DNA from: Caballeronia udeis
GTDB lineage: Bacteria; Pseudomonadota; Gammaproteobacteria; Burkholderiales; Burkholderiaceae
Assembly (NCBI RefSeq): GCF_001544555.2
Contig: NZ_FCOK02000085.1
Coordinates: 1 to 42,555 of the forward strand
DNA length: 42,555 bases
Reading direction: 5' to 3'
Shown: positions 25,439 to 33,635 of the stretch, in pieces
Numbering within the stretch: position 1 is the stretch's first letter
Layout of the letters: every line of letters begins with the position of its first letter
The notes under the pieces: generated by a model
The model's database searches: none
What the model was told of the DNA's origin: nothing
What the model saw: the letters and a program-made list of their open reading frames with translations, nothing else
Program-made: the position numbers and the translations under genes

Positions 25439-26167
25439 ATGAAACGACGCACTTTGCTTGGAATGCTCACACCGTCTTCCAACACAACGCTCGAACCCGT
25501 TACCGCGGCAATGCTCGCCGGTGTTCCAGAGGCCAGCGCTCACTTCGGGCGCTTTCGCGTGACGGAAATCGCGCTGTCGGATTCTGCGCTGGCACAGTTT
25601 GACGACCGCGAGATCCTCGCCGCGGCCGAATTGCTGGCCGATGCGAGGCTCGATGTTATCGGCTGGAACGGAACGTCTTCTGGCTGGCTCGGGTTCGACG
25701 CCGACGAGCGCCTTTGCAAACGGATCACTGAACGCACCGGTATCGTTTCATGCACGTCCGTGCTTGCGCTCAATGAGATTTTCGAGCGCACCGGCGTGCG
25801 CCGATTCGGACTGGTCACACCGTATCGCGATGATGTCCAGGAACGCGTGACTGCCACGTATGCAAAGGCGGGCTTCGAATGCGTCGGCGAACAGCATTTG
25901 AAGCTGCAGGACAACTTCTCGTTTTCCGAGGTCGGCGCCGAGCAGATTCGCGCGATGGTGCGCGAGGTCGCCGCAACGAAACCCGACGCGATCACGATCT
26001 TCTGTACGAACCTGGCAGGCGCACCGCTCGCAGCAGAACTCGAGGCCGAGACCGGCATTCCGGTCTACGACACGATCTCGACAGTAGTGTGGAAGTCCCT
26101 GAGACTCGCCGGTGTCGATACCACCCGCATCAAAGGGTGGGGCCGTTTGTTCCAGGATCTCTCGTGA
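25439..26167 (+). CDS. Maleate isomerase/arylmalonate decarboxylase-fold enzyme 2
   Basis: Paralogue of the enzyme at 13312, same length (242) and very similar throughout. It keeps 'VIGWNGTSSGWLG', 'LVTPYRDDVQER' and 'ITIFCTNLAGAP', so again Gly replaces the first catalytic cysteine and only the second cysteine remains, the AMDase pattern. Conservation of this arrangement in both copies suggests it is functional rather than a chance mutation. It is the first gene of module C, directly behind the sigma-54 motif; in module A the homologue is fourth. The truncated hydantoinase follows with a TGATG overlap. Confidence 0.86.
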   Translation: MKRRTLLGMLTPSSNTTLEPVTAAMLAGVPEASAHFGRFRVTEIALSDSALAQFDDREILAAAELLADARLDVIGWNGTSSGWLGFDADERLCKRITERTGIVSCTSVLALNEIFERTGVRRFGLVTPYRDDVQERVTATYAKAGFECVGEQHLKLQDNFSFSEVGAEQIRAMVREVAATKPDAITIFCTNLAGAPLAAELEAETGIPVYDTISTVVWKSLRLAGVDTTRIKGWGRLFQDLS

Positions 26168-26334
26168 TGGACGTGTACTTCGATCTGGTCATCCGCCGTC
26201 ACGCCGATATCGCCACCGCCGCCGACTGCTTCGAAGCGGACATTGGGATCGCCGGCAGAAGGATCGTCGCTCTGGAAGCGGGAGCGAGGGCAGTTCCTCG
26301 AGGCGCTTCGGCCACAACTGGCGAAGCCGCGTAA
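26167..26334 (+). pseudogene. Truncated hydantoinase (N-terminal stub)
   Basis: The first 40 codons ('FDLVIRRHADIATAADCFEADIG', then 'AGRRIVALEAGAR') align with the start of the hydantoinase at 14037 ('FDLVVRNARIATGADVYQADIG'). The metal-binding barrel is missing. After about 26285 a different frame reads 'FLEALRPQLAKPRNPLAPRIG' and ends SLPSAYRA at 26408, which looks like the C-terminal tail of another gene. So a deletion has removed everything between the 5' end of a hydantoinase and the 3' end of an unidentified gene. The TGATG junction with the preceding enzyme mirrors the ATGA junction of module A. Confidence 0.8.
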
Positions 26335-26469
26335 TCCGCTTGCGCCGCGTATCGGTGTGCACAAGGTGCTTCAGCGGTTCTCGCTGCCCTCTGCGTATCG
26401 GGCGTGAGCTTGCGGTTTCGCCCGTTTAAACCCCAGTCCACCTCATTCCACCAGTTCAAGAGATCCGCC

Positions 26470-27336
26470 ATGAGTTCAAGCATGACTTCACATATGACGC
26501 GCCGCCAGTTTGTTGGCCGGCTGACGGCCGCTTCGCTTCTGTTGTCAGCCGGCTTGCCGCGCCTCGCATCGGCGGCGGGCTTATCGCTCGACGACATCAA
26601 GAAAGCCGGCGTACTCAGGATCGGCTGCGAAGCCACGTATCCGCCTTTCACGTTTCGTGAAGGCGGCGTGCTGACCGGCTATGACGTTGATCTTGCCAAC
26701 GCTTTCTGCAAGACGCTCGGCGTCAAGCCCGAATTTGTCGATACCGTGTGGGCCGGCGTCATACCCGCGCTCTACGCGAAGAAGTTCGATCTGGTGATGA
26801 GTGGCCTGAGCTATACGGCGGAGCGGGAAAAGAAAGTTGCATTCTCGATCCCCTACGTGGAAGCGTCGCAGGCCATGCTGATACGCGCTGCCGATCAGTC
26901 CAGCATCACCGGCATGCCCCGGATGAATGGCAAGATCCTCGGGCTCAAGACCGGCTCGCCCGGCCAGACGCTCGAGCCCAAGCTCGATGCAGCCCTGAAG
27001 GCCGCGGGAGGCACGGGCTTCGCCCAGGTCAAGGACTTCGACGATCATCCGGCCGCTTACATGGCGCTCTCCCAGGGGCGCGTGGATGGCGTGCTCAACA
27101 CGCTTCCAACGCTGGGCCTCGCGATGAAGACCTCACCCGGCAAGTTCGCAATCGTCAAGGGAATCGGCGCCGACAACTGGGCGGGCCTCGCCGCACGCCC
27201 CGACGACACGGCGCTGATCGCCTATCTCGACCAGCAACTGCGCATGTTCAGGCATGACGGCACGCTCGACGCGCTGCAGGAGAAGTGGTTCGGCCTGTCG
27301 ATGGCGCTGCCCGACGCCGTGCCGGCTCTCTCCTGA
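26470..27336 (+). CDS. Tat-exported amino-acid-type ABC binding protein (SBP_bac_3)
   Basis: Periplasmic binding protein of the polar amino acid family, 288 residues. Residues 9-37 carry a twin-arginine signal (MTRRQFVGRLTAASLLLSAG ... ASAAG). Family text follows: 'GVLRIGCEATYPPFTFREGG', 'GYDVDLANAFCKTLG', 'WAGVIPALYAKKFDLVMSG', 'SYTAEREKKVAFSIPYV'. I use the ATG at 26470; the frame is open slightly further upstream. With the next two genes it forms a complete importer of a different class from those of modules A and B, so the three modules may import different molecules. Confidence 0.92.
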   Translation: MSSSMTSHMTRRQFVGRLTAASLLLSAGLPRLASAAGLSLDDIKKAGVLRIGCEATYPPFTFREGGVLTGYDVDLANAFCKTLGVKPEFVDTVWAGVIPALYAKKFDLVMSGLSYTAEREKKVAFSIPYVEASQAMLIRAADQSSITGMPRMNGKILGLKTGSPGQTLEPKLDAALKAAGGTGFAQVKDFDDHPAAYMALSQGRVDGVLNTLPTLGLAMKTSPGKFAIVKGIGADNWAGLAARPDDTALIAYLDQQLRMFRHDGTLDALQEKWFGLSMALPDAVPALS

Positions 27337-27348
27337 CACGGGGCGCAC

Positions 27349-27996
27349 ATGGACTGGACTCTGATCGGCATGTCGATGCCGTTGCTGGCAGTCGGCCTGC
27401 TGGCGACGCTCAGGATTTGCGCGGCCGCTATCGTGCTGGGCATCGCGCTGGGCGCCGTGCTCGGCTTCGGCGCAATGAGCCGTCATGCGCCGGTGCGATT
27501 CTTCGTGCGGGCGTATGTCGATTTCATCCGCGGCACGCCGCTGTTGATCCAGATCTTCCTCGTGTACTTCGCGTTGCCCGTGATCGGCGTGAACTTCAAC
27601 GAGTACTGGGCCGGCGTCACCGCACTGACACTGAATGCGGGTGGCTTCATTTGCGAAATCATGCGTGGCGGTCTGCAGTCGATCGATGCCGGCCAGACCG
27701 AAGCGGCGAAGTCGATCGGCATGCGCCATCGGCAGATCGTGCTGCATGTCTTGTTTCCGCAAGCCTGGCGACGTATCTTGCCGCCGCTCACCAACGAGTT
27801 GATTTCGCTGGTCAAGGGATCGGCCATGCTATCCGCGATCTCCGTGTATGAGTTGACGCATGCGGGCCAGGAGATTATCGCGACGTACTTTTCGCCCTTT
27901 GAGATATTCCTGCTGATCGCGCTCTACTACTACGCGCTGATCTCGGCGCTTGCGTGGCTGTCGCGTTATCTCGAGCGGCGCTTGCCGCAGTACTGA
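27349..27996 (+). CDS. Amino-acid-type ABC permease (HisM/GlnP-like)
   Basis: Inner-membrane subunit, 215 residues, with about five membrane segments, 'YVDFIRGTPLLIQIFLVYF' (typical of His/Glu/Gln permeases) and the loop 'EAAKSIGMRHRQIVLHVLFP'. Only one permease gene is present, so it would act as a homodimer. It starts 12 bases after the binding protein ends. Confidence 0.93.
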   Translation: MDWTLIGMSMPLLAVGLLATLRICAAAIVLGIALGAVLGFGAMSRHAPVRFFVRAYVDFIRGTPLLIQIFLVYFALPVIGVNFNEYWAGVTALTLNAGGFICEIMRGGLQSIDAGQTEAAKSIGMRHRQIVLHVLFPQAWRRILPPLTNELISLVKGSAMLSAISVYELTHAGQEIIATYFSPFEIFLLIALYYYALISALAWLSRYLERRLPQY

Positions 27997-28012
27997 CCTG
28001 GTTCAAGACCCC

Positions 28013-28807
28013 ATGCCTTTATCTCATCCTGATGCGCCTGCTTCCGTGGACCCGACCGTGTTGCTGGCGGTGGACCGGCTGCACAAGAAATTCGCCGGCA
28101 AGACGATTCTCGACGCCGTATCTCTCGACATCCGGCGCGGCGAGACCGCGGTCCTGATCGGGCCGTCAGGGTCGGGCAAGACCACATTTTTGCGCTGCCT
28201 CAATTTCCTCGAAACACCGGACGGCGGCACGATCCATCTAGGCGGCGAACGGATCGGCAGCAATGCGGGCGAGCCGGCTGTGTCCGAGCCAACGCTCGCG
28301 CGGCAACGCCGCCGGTTCGGCTTCGTGTTCCAGAGGTTTAACCTGTTCGCGCATCTGAGCGCGCTCGACAATGTGTCTTGCGGACCATATCGGGTGCTCG
28401 GACTGTCACGCGATGCAGCCCGGCAACGCGCCGCCGCTGCGCTTGAGCAGGTGCATCTGGCGGCTCACGCGGACAAGCGCCCGAGCCAGTTATCGGGCGG
28501 GCAGCAGCAACGTGTGGCGATCGCACGCGCGCTTGCCATGCAGCCGGAGGTGCTGCTCTTCGACGAACCCACATCCGCGCTCGACCCTGAACTCGTGCGC
28601 GAGGTGCTCGATGTCATGCGCGACCTCGCCAGCGCTCGCATGACGATGCTGGTTGTCACGCACGAGATGTCGTTCGCGCGGCAGGTCGCGCACCGCGTTG
28701 TGTTCATGGACGGCGGCAACATCGTGGAAACGGGTTCGCCGGACCAGATCTTTGGCGCGCCGCGCGAGCAGCGCACGCGCCGCTTTCTCCAGCATTTGCA
28801 GGCCTGA
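28013..28807 (+). CDS. Amino-acid-type ABC ATP-binding protein (GlnQ/HisP-like)
   Basis: ATPase of 264 residues: Walker A GPSGSGKTT, 'LRCLNFLETPDGG', Q-loop 'VFQRFNLFAHLSALDNV', signature 'LSGGQQQRVAIARAL', Walker B 'VLLFDEPTSALDPELV' and 'LVVTHEMSFARQVA'. These are the standard marks of the GlnQ/HisP class. I chose the ATG at 28013, just after the permease stop; the frame extends upstream into the permease without family similarity. Confidence 0.94.
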   Translation: MPLSHPDAPASVDPTVLLAVDRLHKKFAGKTILDAVSLDIRRGETAVLIGPSGSGKTTFLRCLNFLETPDGGTIHLGGERIGSNAGEPAVSEPTLARQRRRFGFVFQRFNLFAHLSALDNVSCGPYRVLGLSRDAARQRAAAALEQVHLAAHADKRPSQLSGGQQQRVAIARALAMQPEVLLFDEPTSALDPELVREVLDVMRDLASARMTMLVVTHEMSFARQVAHRVVFMDGGNIVETGSPDQIFGAPREQRTRRFLQHLQA

Positions 28808-28811
28808 ACCC

Positions 28812-30158
28812 ATGCACCCTGTTGCTTACGATCTACTCATCACCGGTGCGACCGTCCTGACGGCCGACCCGGCGCGGCCAATCGTCCACGATGCCACCAT
28901 CGCGATCTCGGGCAACCGGCTCGCGTTCGTCGGACGGGCGGCCGATCTGCCCGCTGGAGCTACGGCGCGCGAGACCCGGCGCCTTGATGGACGGGTCATC
29001 GTCCCGGGTTATGTCAACGTCCACACGCACGCGATCCTCAGCATGGTGAGAGGCGTTGCCGAAGACCTCGGTTTCGCTCCCGCCTACACGCCCGGTATTC
29101 CTCACGGCCACGACGTACGTCCCGACGAAGCGATTGCGCTCGCGCGCCTCGGTGCGATGGAAGCCATGCTGTTCGGCTCGACCCTGATCAACGACAGCTA
29201 TGTCCACGCAGACCTTACGCTCGGCGCGATGGCCGAGCTGGGCTTGCGCGTGTACGCCTGCGGCCGCCTGCACGATGTCGACTTCTCGGGCGTCGCCGAT
29301 GGCCGCTGGGAGCACCACACGTCGATCGGAGAGCGCACCCTCGACGACGCATTGCGCCTCGCGGACCGCTGGCACGGTGCCGCCGACGGACGCACAGGCG
29401 TGCAACTGGCGGTCCATGCGCCGGATACCTGTTCGGACGCGTTTCTCAAGCTGATCGCGAAGGTGGCGCATGAGCGCGACCTCGGCGTCACCGCACATCT
29501 TGCGCAAAGCCGTACGGAAGTCGCGCAGGTCTTGCGCCGCTCGGGCAAGACGCCCGCGCAACTGCTCGATTCCGTCGGGCTGCTGGACTCGCGCCTCGTC
29601 GCGGCGCATTGCCTGTTCCTCGATCCCGCCGATATCGCCCGCGTCGGCAGGGCGGGTATCACGGTCGCCCATATACCCAAGGGCAACGCGACCGGCGGCA
29701 CCATGGCGCCCACGCCGGCTCTGCGGGCCGCTGGCGCGAGGATCGCGCTTGGCACGGACAACATGCATGCGGACATGACCGAAGTCATGCGCTGGGCGCT
29801 GGCCATTGCGCGCATCCAGCTCGGCGAAGTCGCCGGCGACTGGCAACCCGCCGACGCACTTGCAATGGCGACCAGCAACGGCGCCGCCGCAATGGGACTC
29901 GGCGATCGTCTGGGACGCGTGGCTGAAGGCTGGCTGGCGGACCTGGCGGTGTTCGACTTCCGTCGCGCACATCTGACGCCGCACCCGAATCCGCTCGGCA
30001 CGCTCGTGCATACCGGCGTGGGCCGCGATGTCGAGATGGTGATCGTGGACGGCCGTATCGTCGTGGATGACGGCCGTCCCACGCTCTGCGATGCGCAGCA
30101 AGTCATAGAAGCCGGCAACCGCGCGGCAAAGCAACTCTGGGCCAGGGCCACGGCATGA
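28812..30158 (+). CDS. Amidohydrolase, cytosine deaminase/ATZ-TRZ-like
   Basis: Metal-dependent amidohydrolase of 448 residues with HxH at 71-73 (VNVHTHAILSMVRG), His in 'VTAHLAQS' and 'VAAHCLFL', and Asp in 'ALGTDNMHADM'. These fit the ATZ/TRZ and cytosine/guanine deaminase group. 'KGNATGGTMAPTPAL' in the place of the usual 'SNLKLGSGVAPV' loop makes it distinct from the module B enzyme. It starts 5 bases after the ATPase stop and its stop overlaps the next ATPase start, so it belongs to the same transcript. The reaction is probably removal of an amino group from, or opening of, a nitrogen ring; substrate unknown. Confidence 0.88.
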   Translation: MHPVAYDLLITGATVLTADPARPIVHDATIAISGNRLAFVGRAADLPAGATARETRRLDGRVIVPGYVNVHTHAILSMVRGVAEDLGFAPAYTPGIPHGHDVRPDEAIALARLGAMEAMLFGSTLINDSYVHADLTLGAMAELGLRVYACGRLHDVDFSGVADGRWEHHTSIGERTLDDALRLADRWHGAADGRTGVQLAVHAPDTCSDAFLKLIAKVAHERDLGVTAHLAQSRTEVAQVLRRSGKTPAQLLDSVGLLDSRLVAAHCLFLDPADIARVGRAGITVAHIPKGNATGGTMAPTPALRAAGARIALGTDNMHADMTEVMRWALAIARIQLGEVAGDWQPADALAMATSNGAAAMGLGDRLGRVAEGWLADLAVFDFRRAHLTPHPNPLGTLVHTGVGRDVEMVIVDGRIVVDDGRPTLCDAQQVIEAGNRAAKQLWARATA

Positions 30159-30907
30159 ATCAGTACGAAAGCGTAGACGTGTGTTTCGAGCGGATCGAAC
30201 ATCGTTTCGGCGATGTGTCCGTCATCAAGGACCTTGACCTGAAGATCGATGGCCGCGAACTCGTTGCGCTCCTCGGACCGTCAGGCTGCGGCAAGAGCAC
30301 GCTGCTGCGCATTCTTGCCGGGCTGCAGGTGCAAAGCGCCGGTCGGGTGCTGATTGGCGGCGATTGTGTCGACGGGCTTGCGCCCCGGCAGCGCGGGGTC
30401 GGCATTGTGTTTCAAAACTACGCACTGTTTCCGCACATGTCGGTTGCGGCCAACGTGGCCTACGGGCTCGAGGCCAATGGCGCAACGCGGCGCGATGCCC
30501 TTCGCGAAGCTGGCGCCATGCTCGAGATGGTGCGCATGGACGCCTTCGCCGTGCGTTATCCCCGCGAGTTGTCGGGCGGCCAGCAGCAGCGGGTGGCATT
30601 GGCGCGCACGCTGGCGGTCAGGCCGCGCCTGGTTCTGGATGATCTGTTTCTGTCGCGCTCGATTCCGGACGCCGCCGGCGCTTTGCTGCAAACCCTTGTT
30701 CATCAACGATACAAACTGCGCCGCAGCGTCATGGTCACGTCCAACCGCGTCGTTCAAGACTGGGGCGCCTACCTCGGCGACAACACCATGAGCAGCACGA
30801 TCCTGGACCGACTCATGCATCACTGCCATTCGCTTGAATTCGACGGCCGCAGCTACCGCCTGAAGGAAGCTGCGGAAACCCTTGCGCGCAAAACGAAAGC
30901 GAGCTAA
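30155..30907 (+). pseudogene. Chimera: ABC ATPase N-terminus fused to IstB C-terminus
   Basis: Residues 1-160 are a PotA/CysA-style ABC ATPase: 'LLGPSGCGKSTLLRILAGLQ' (Walker A), 'GIVFQNYALFPHMSVAANV', signature 'LSGGQQQRVALARTL'. At 'RPRLVL|DDLFLSR' the frame passes in phase into the C-terminal 90 residues of IstB, the helper ATPase of IS21 elements ('LLQTLVHQRYKLRRSVMVTS', 'LGDNTMSSTILDRLMHHC', 'DGRSYRLKEAA'). The switch (about 30635) falls in the Walker B segment of both parents. The D-loop and H-loop of the ABC half are lost, so transport activity is unlikely. Permease partners expected downstream are gone. Confidence 0.92.
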
Positions 30908-30983
30908 AAAACTATCTTTGTCCTGCTTCTAGGTGGAGGAGTTTGCGCGACCATAAGTGGGGGAATTTGAAGTGACCATCCGG
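30636..30983 (+). mobile_element. IS21-family remnant (right part)
   Basis: Contains the last 90 codons of istB and a downstream end ('AGGTGGAGGAGTTTGCGC' and 'AAGTGGGGGAATTTGAAG') before IS110 coding sequence resumes near 30984. The istA gene and the left part of istB are absent, so the element is dead. The terminal boundary is placed where the IS110 reading frame (GRDDLI) is interrupted. Confidence 0.75.
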
Positions 30984-31097
30984 GATTAAATCGTCGCGTC
31001 CGAACCGGCGGTTGGCTATCTCGCCAGTTAGCGCGTCGACCCAGTACATCTGGAACACCCGCTTTGCAACATCCAGTCCATATGTCGTAGCATTCAT
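30984..31097 (-). pseudogene. IS110-family transposase, N-terminal fragment
   Basis: MNATTYGLDVAKRVFQMYWV followed by 'DALTGEIANRRFGRDDLI' is the start of an IS110-type DEDD transposase. The ATG at 31097 has GGAGG 7 bases upstream. The reading frame is broken after about 38 codons by the IS21 end, and the remaining roughly 300 codons are not in the window. Confidence 0.85.
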
Positions 31098-31572
31098 TTA
31101 GGGCCTCCGTTCCTCAAGTGGTTGTGTCGCAACTCCACTTTGGCACATTGATGCCGTTCGGTTCTGGAGGCCCTCCATCAAGCCCACTTCCCCGAAGGGA
31201 GGGCGGTGTCCATTCCATCTCGGCACCCCAGAATCGAAAACTGTTAATTACAAACTGGCATTCGGAAGCCGTTGCTGCGTGAGATGAGAAGCGGTCCGAA
31301 TCCTTGCACTCACACCTATCGGACAAATGCGACGGGAATTTAGGGGGTTTTTTATGTGGGAGATTTCGGTGACGTTCATCCGGGCTGGGATCAACTGCCG
31401 GCCAACTGGTATGCCCTGCTGCTGTCTACCTAAATGGGATGCTAGCGCACGAAAAACGCCATATAAATCAATGGAAGTTTTTCGCACTGAGCGACAACTT
31501 GAAGGACTGAAGAGCGAGAATCTGGGTCGAGTGTTGCCCGCGTGGGCAAGCGAAGATGTTGCGCAAGTTGCG
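31098..31572. other. IS110 leader and non-coding stretch
   Basis: The first 100 bases are probably the IS110 upstream region. The rest has only short frames of improbable composition on both strands, and I see no gene in it. Confidence 0.4.
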
Positions 31573-31594
31573 CGGGTCCCCTCTAAGGGACCCG
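31573..31594 (-). terminator. Hairpin after stbC-like gene
   Basis: CGGGTCCC-ctctaa-GGGACCCG is a perfect 8-bp GC-rich stem ending 10 bases from the stop codon of the minus-strand gene at 31604. It probably terminates or protects the stb-like transcript, though no T-run follows on the minus strand. Confidence 0.55.
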
Positions 31595-31603
31595 GCATTA
31601 GGA

Positions 31604-32152
31604 CTATCCGAGTTTGAGCGAGTGTGCCGCAGCGTACAATACGACGCAGCAGGTGAACCAGACGAGAGGATGGGTCGCGGCGACCATAAACCGCTTCGCT
31701 TCAGCCAGGTATCTGATCGCGTGCATCCTCGCCTTTTCCATGAACTGTGCGTCTTCAGGTGGCATTGGGGGCAGAGGCGGCATCCCAGTGACCGCGTCGG
31801 CGATGATCGCGGCAGTGTCTTTGATGATGCAGGTGGTGGCTGACATCAACTCCGCCGCGTGCGCGGATAACACAGCAGCGTTCATCTCACGCTCTTTATC
31901 GAGATCCATCTCGGCGTGTATGTTGACGATCACTGCCTGTGCAATGGAGTGGGCCAAAGCCTGTTCTTCAATCCAGTGGGTCCGCTGTTCTGCGACGGCG
32001 GCGTTTTGCCGGTCCGTCTCCCTTTGAACGGCGGCATCGTTAAGCGTCTGGAGGGTAACGACAATACGATCCACCTCTTCCAGCACGAGATACAGTTTCG
32101 CGCCTTCCACTGTAAGAGGCTGATCGTGCGCCGACCGCAACGGTCCGTTCAT
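31604..32152 (-). CDS. StbC-like small membrane-anchored protein
   Basis: A 182-residue protein with an Ala/Glu/Gln-rich, largely helical body and one C-terminal hydrophobic segment (about residues 160-178, 'LVWFTCCVVLYAAA'), plus 'PPLPPMPP' just before it. I do not recognise a domain. Its place as third gene after a DNA-binding-type protein and a StbB-like ATPase, 6 bases from the latter, is the arrangement of the stbABC operon of IncW plasmid R388, whose third protein has no known role. The StbC label is therefore by position only. Confidence 0.65.
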   Translation of the reverse strand: MNGPLRSAHDQPLTVEGAKLYLVLEEVDRIVVTLQTLNDAAVQRETDRQNAAVAEQRTHWIEEQALAHSIAQAVIVNIHAEMDLDKEREMNAAVLSAHAAELMSATTCIIKDTAAIIADAVTGMPPLPPMPPEDAQFMEKARMHAIRYLAEAKRFMVAATHPLVWFTCCVVLYAAAHSLKLG

Positions 32153-32158
32153 GGTGTT

Positions 32159-32989
32159 TTAGACGGGAATATCAAGCGCATAGAAAGCTGCTTCAGTGAA
32201 GACAGCTGCCCCTCTGGCCCACTTCTGCAGCAAGGCTCGTTCAGCGGCTTTCCTCGCCTCCTTTTCACGGCCGTTGTGGCGTAGCTCGCGCGACTGCGTC
32301 AGAAAGTCGACGCCCGGACTGAGAGCGTCGTTCCAAGAAACCCCCTGGGACGCCATTTCATTGAAGACGTTCAGCTCTGGCAGGATGCAAGCGCCGTTCA
32401 CCCAGAATTCCTTGTGCACCTCTTTGTACGCGAAAAGCCGTGAGTACTGTGCCGTAATTAACTTCTTCGGCTGAGAGCGGTTTAGAACGAGACGGTATTG
32501 TTCGGGCTCAAAACCGAGAGCCATTAACTTTTCCCATACGTTGATGGCTTCATCTTGCCCTCGATCTGTAGTATCGGCCACCGAGACGACGTAATCGAAA
32601 TCTTCCACCATTCGGTCGACGGCCATCCGCTTGAGGAATACGTCCAGAGCCGACTGTCCGATGTCGATGACAGCGTTGCGAGGATCGTTTGTAAGGTCTT
32701 TTTGGAAGTCTTTTAGATCATCCTGCTCGGCCAGAAAGCGCTCCACCTGAACTCCATACCGCGCGGCGTCCTGGTTGAACGACTCAATCGAATAGAAGGA
32801 GCCTTTGAGATGGGGATGCAGCACAACCGCAGCAATCGTGCTCTTGCCGATCGTTCCTACCTGTGCGAGAAGGAGAATGCGAATCGGATTGCGAGGAAGG
32901 GAGGGCACAGTAGGAGAGGTCTTAGGGGGCGATGTCGGCGTCTGGGTACTTCCGGCCGGCGTTGGGGCGACCTGAATAGGTTCTGACAT
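32159..32989 (-). CDS. StbB-like P-loop ATPase
   Basis: Putative plasmid stability/transfer ATPase of 276 residues. After a Pro/Thr-rich leader comes 'IRILLLAQVGTIGKSTIAAV', a P-loop at about 44-51, then 'NAVIDIGQSALDVFLKRM' (Walker-B-like Asp) and 'DYVVSVADTTDRGQDEA', a layout of the StbB/MinD-related group. I prefer the ATG at 32989 (MSEPIQVAP) because GAGGAAG stands just before it; a longer start at 33028 has no such site. It follows the StbA-like gene by about 45 bases. Confidence 0.75.
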   Translation of the reverse strand: MSEPIQVAPTPAGSTQTPTSPPKTSPTVPSLPRNPIRILLLAQVGTIGKSTIAAVVLHPHLKGSFYSIESFNQDAARYGVQVERFLAEQDDLKDFQKDLTNDPRNAVIDIGQSALDVFLKRMAVDRMVEDFDYVVSVADTTDRGQDEAINVWEKLMALGFEPEQYRLVLNRSQPKKLITAQYSRLFAYKEVHKEFWVNGACILPELNVFNEMASQGVSWNDALSPGVDFLTQSRELRHNGREKEARKAAERALLQKWARGAAVFTEAAFYALDIPV

Positions 32990-33034
32990 TTTTTCTTCCT
33001 CATGATTAGTTGATTCCCGCGCGTCCATTGGGCG

Positions 33035-33586
33035 CTAGCGAGGTTGTTCGCGTCGTTGCTTCCGATCTTCGGCTTTAAGCGCTTCGGATCGTTCGTCTAG
33101 TTTTTGCGATTCTGTTTTGGAGCGCCGCGGCGTTTCCGACTCGGACCAGAATGCCATGAGTTTGCTAGCGTCTCCGGCGCGAGGGTTCGAGTGCTCAATG
33201 TTAGGAAGATGCACGTGTGTGGCTGGCTGAAATGCGGGTGCTTTTGATTCGTCATTCCGAAGAATGACTCGGCTTTCGACACTTTGCGATCCGGCATGTG
33301 CCGGCACTCCAGTCTGTTCGTGCGACGGATCCGGAGGTGAATTGATTTCCGGTGATGACTGTCCGCTTCCACTACCGGGAGTGTTCGTATCTCTCGAAAA
33401 GTGTCGCTTGCAGAATTCCCAGATTGCCTGTCTCGAAACAATAAGACCGTGCCTGTCGCGAAGGAATATTTGGGTCGCGGCGGCCGAGGCTTTGCCGAAA
33501 TAAAGGACGCGGAGTTCCTCTTTGTAGGGAGCCAACTTGCTATCGCGTCGTGCCGGCAATTGATTCAGATACTCGTTGACGTTCAT
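33035..33586 (-). CDS. StbA-like DNA-binding protein
   Basis: First gene of the stb-like operon, 183 residues from the ATG at 33586. The N-terminal 65 residues ('VNEYLNQLPARRDSKLAPYK', 'AAATQIFLRDRHGLIVSRQAIWEFCKRHF') contain a helix-turn-helix-like segment, and the rest is Ser/Pro/Glu-rich and probably disordered with a basic tail. This matches the layout of StbA of R388, which binds direct repeats upstream of its own gene; six such repeats lie here at 33636-33804. A TTG start at 33607 is possible. Assignment is by architecture and context. Confidence 0.65.
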   Translation of the reverse strand: MNVNEYLNQLPARRDSKLAPYKEELRVLYFGKASAAATQIFLRDRHGLIVSRQAIWEFCKRHFSRDTNTPGSGSGQSSPEINSPPDPSHEQTGVPAHAGSQSVESRVILRNDESKAPAFQPATHVHLPNIEHSNPRAGDASKLMAFWSESETPRRSKTESQKLDERSEALKAEDRKQRREQPR

Positions 33587-33635
33587 AGCAGAGCGGTGTT
33601 TTAACAATTGGAGGTACCACGACTATCGTCGAGGC

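Noticed and set aside
31248..31617. Overlapping frames of about 100 codons on both strands
   Set aside because: Both strands are open but neither reads like a protein (Cys/Arg/Pro/Ser excess), and the region lies between IS debris and a hairpin.
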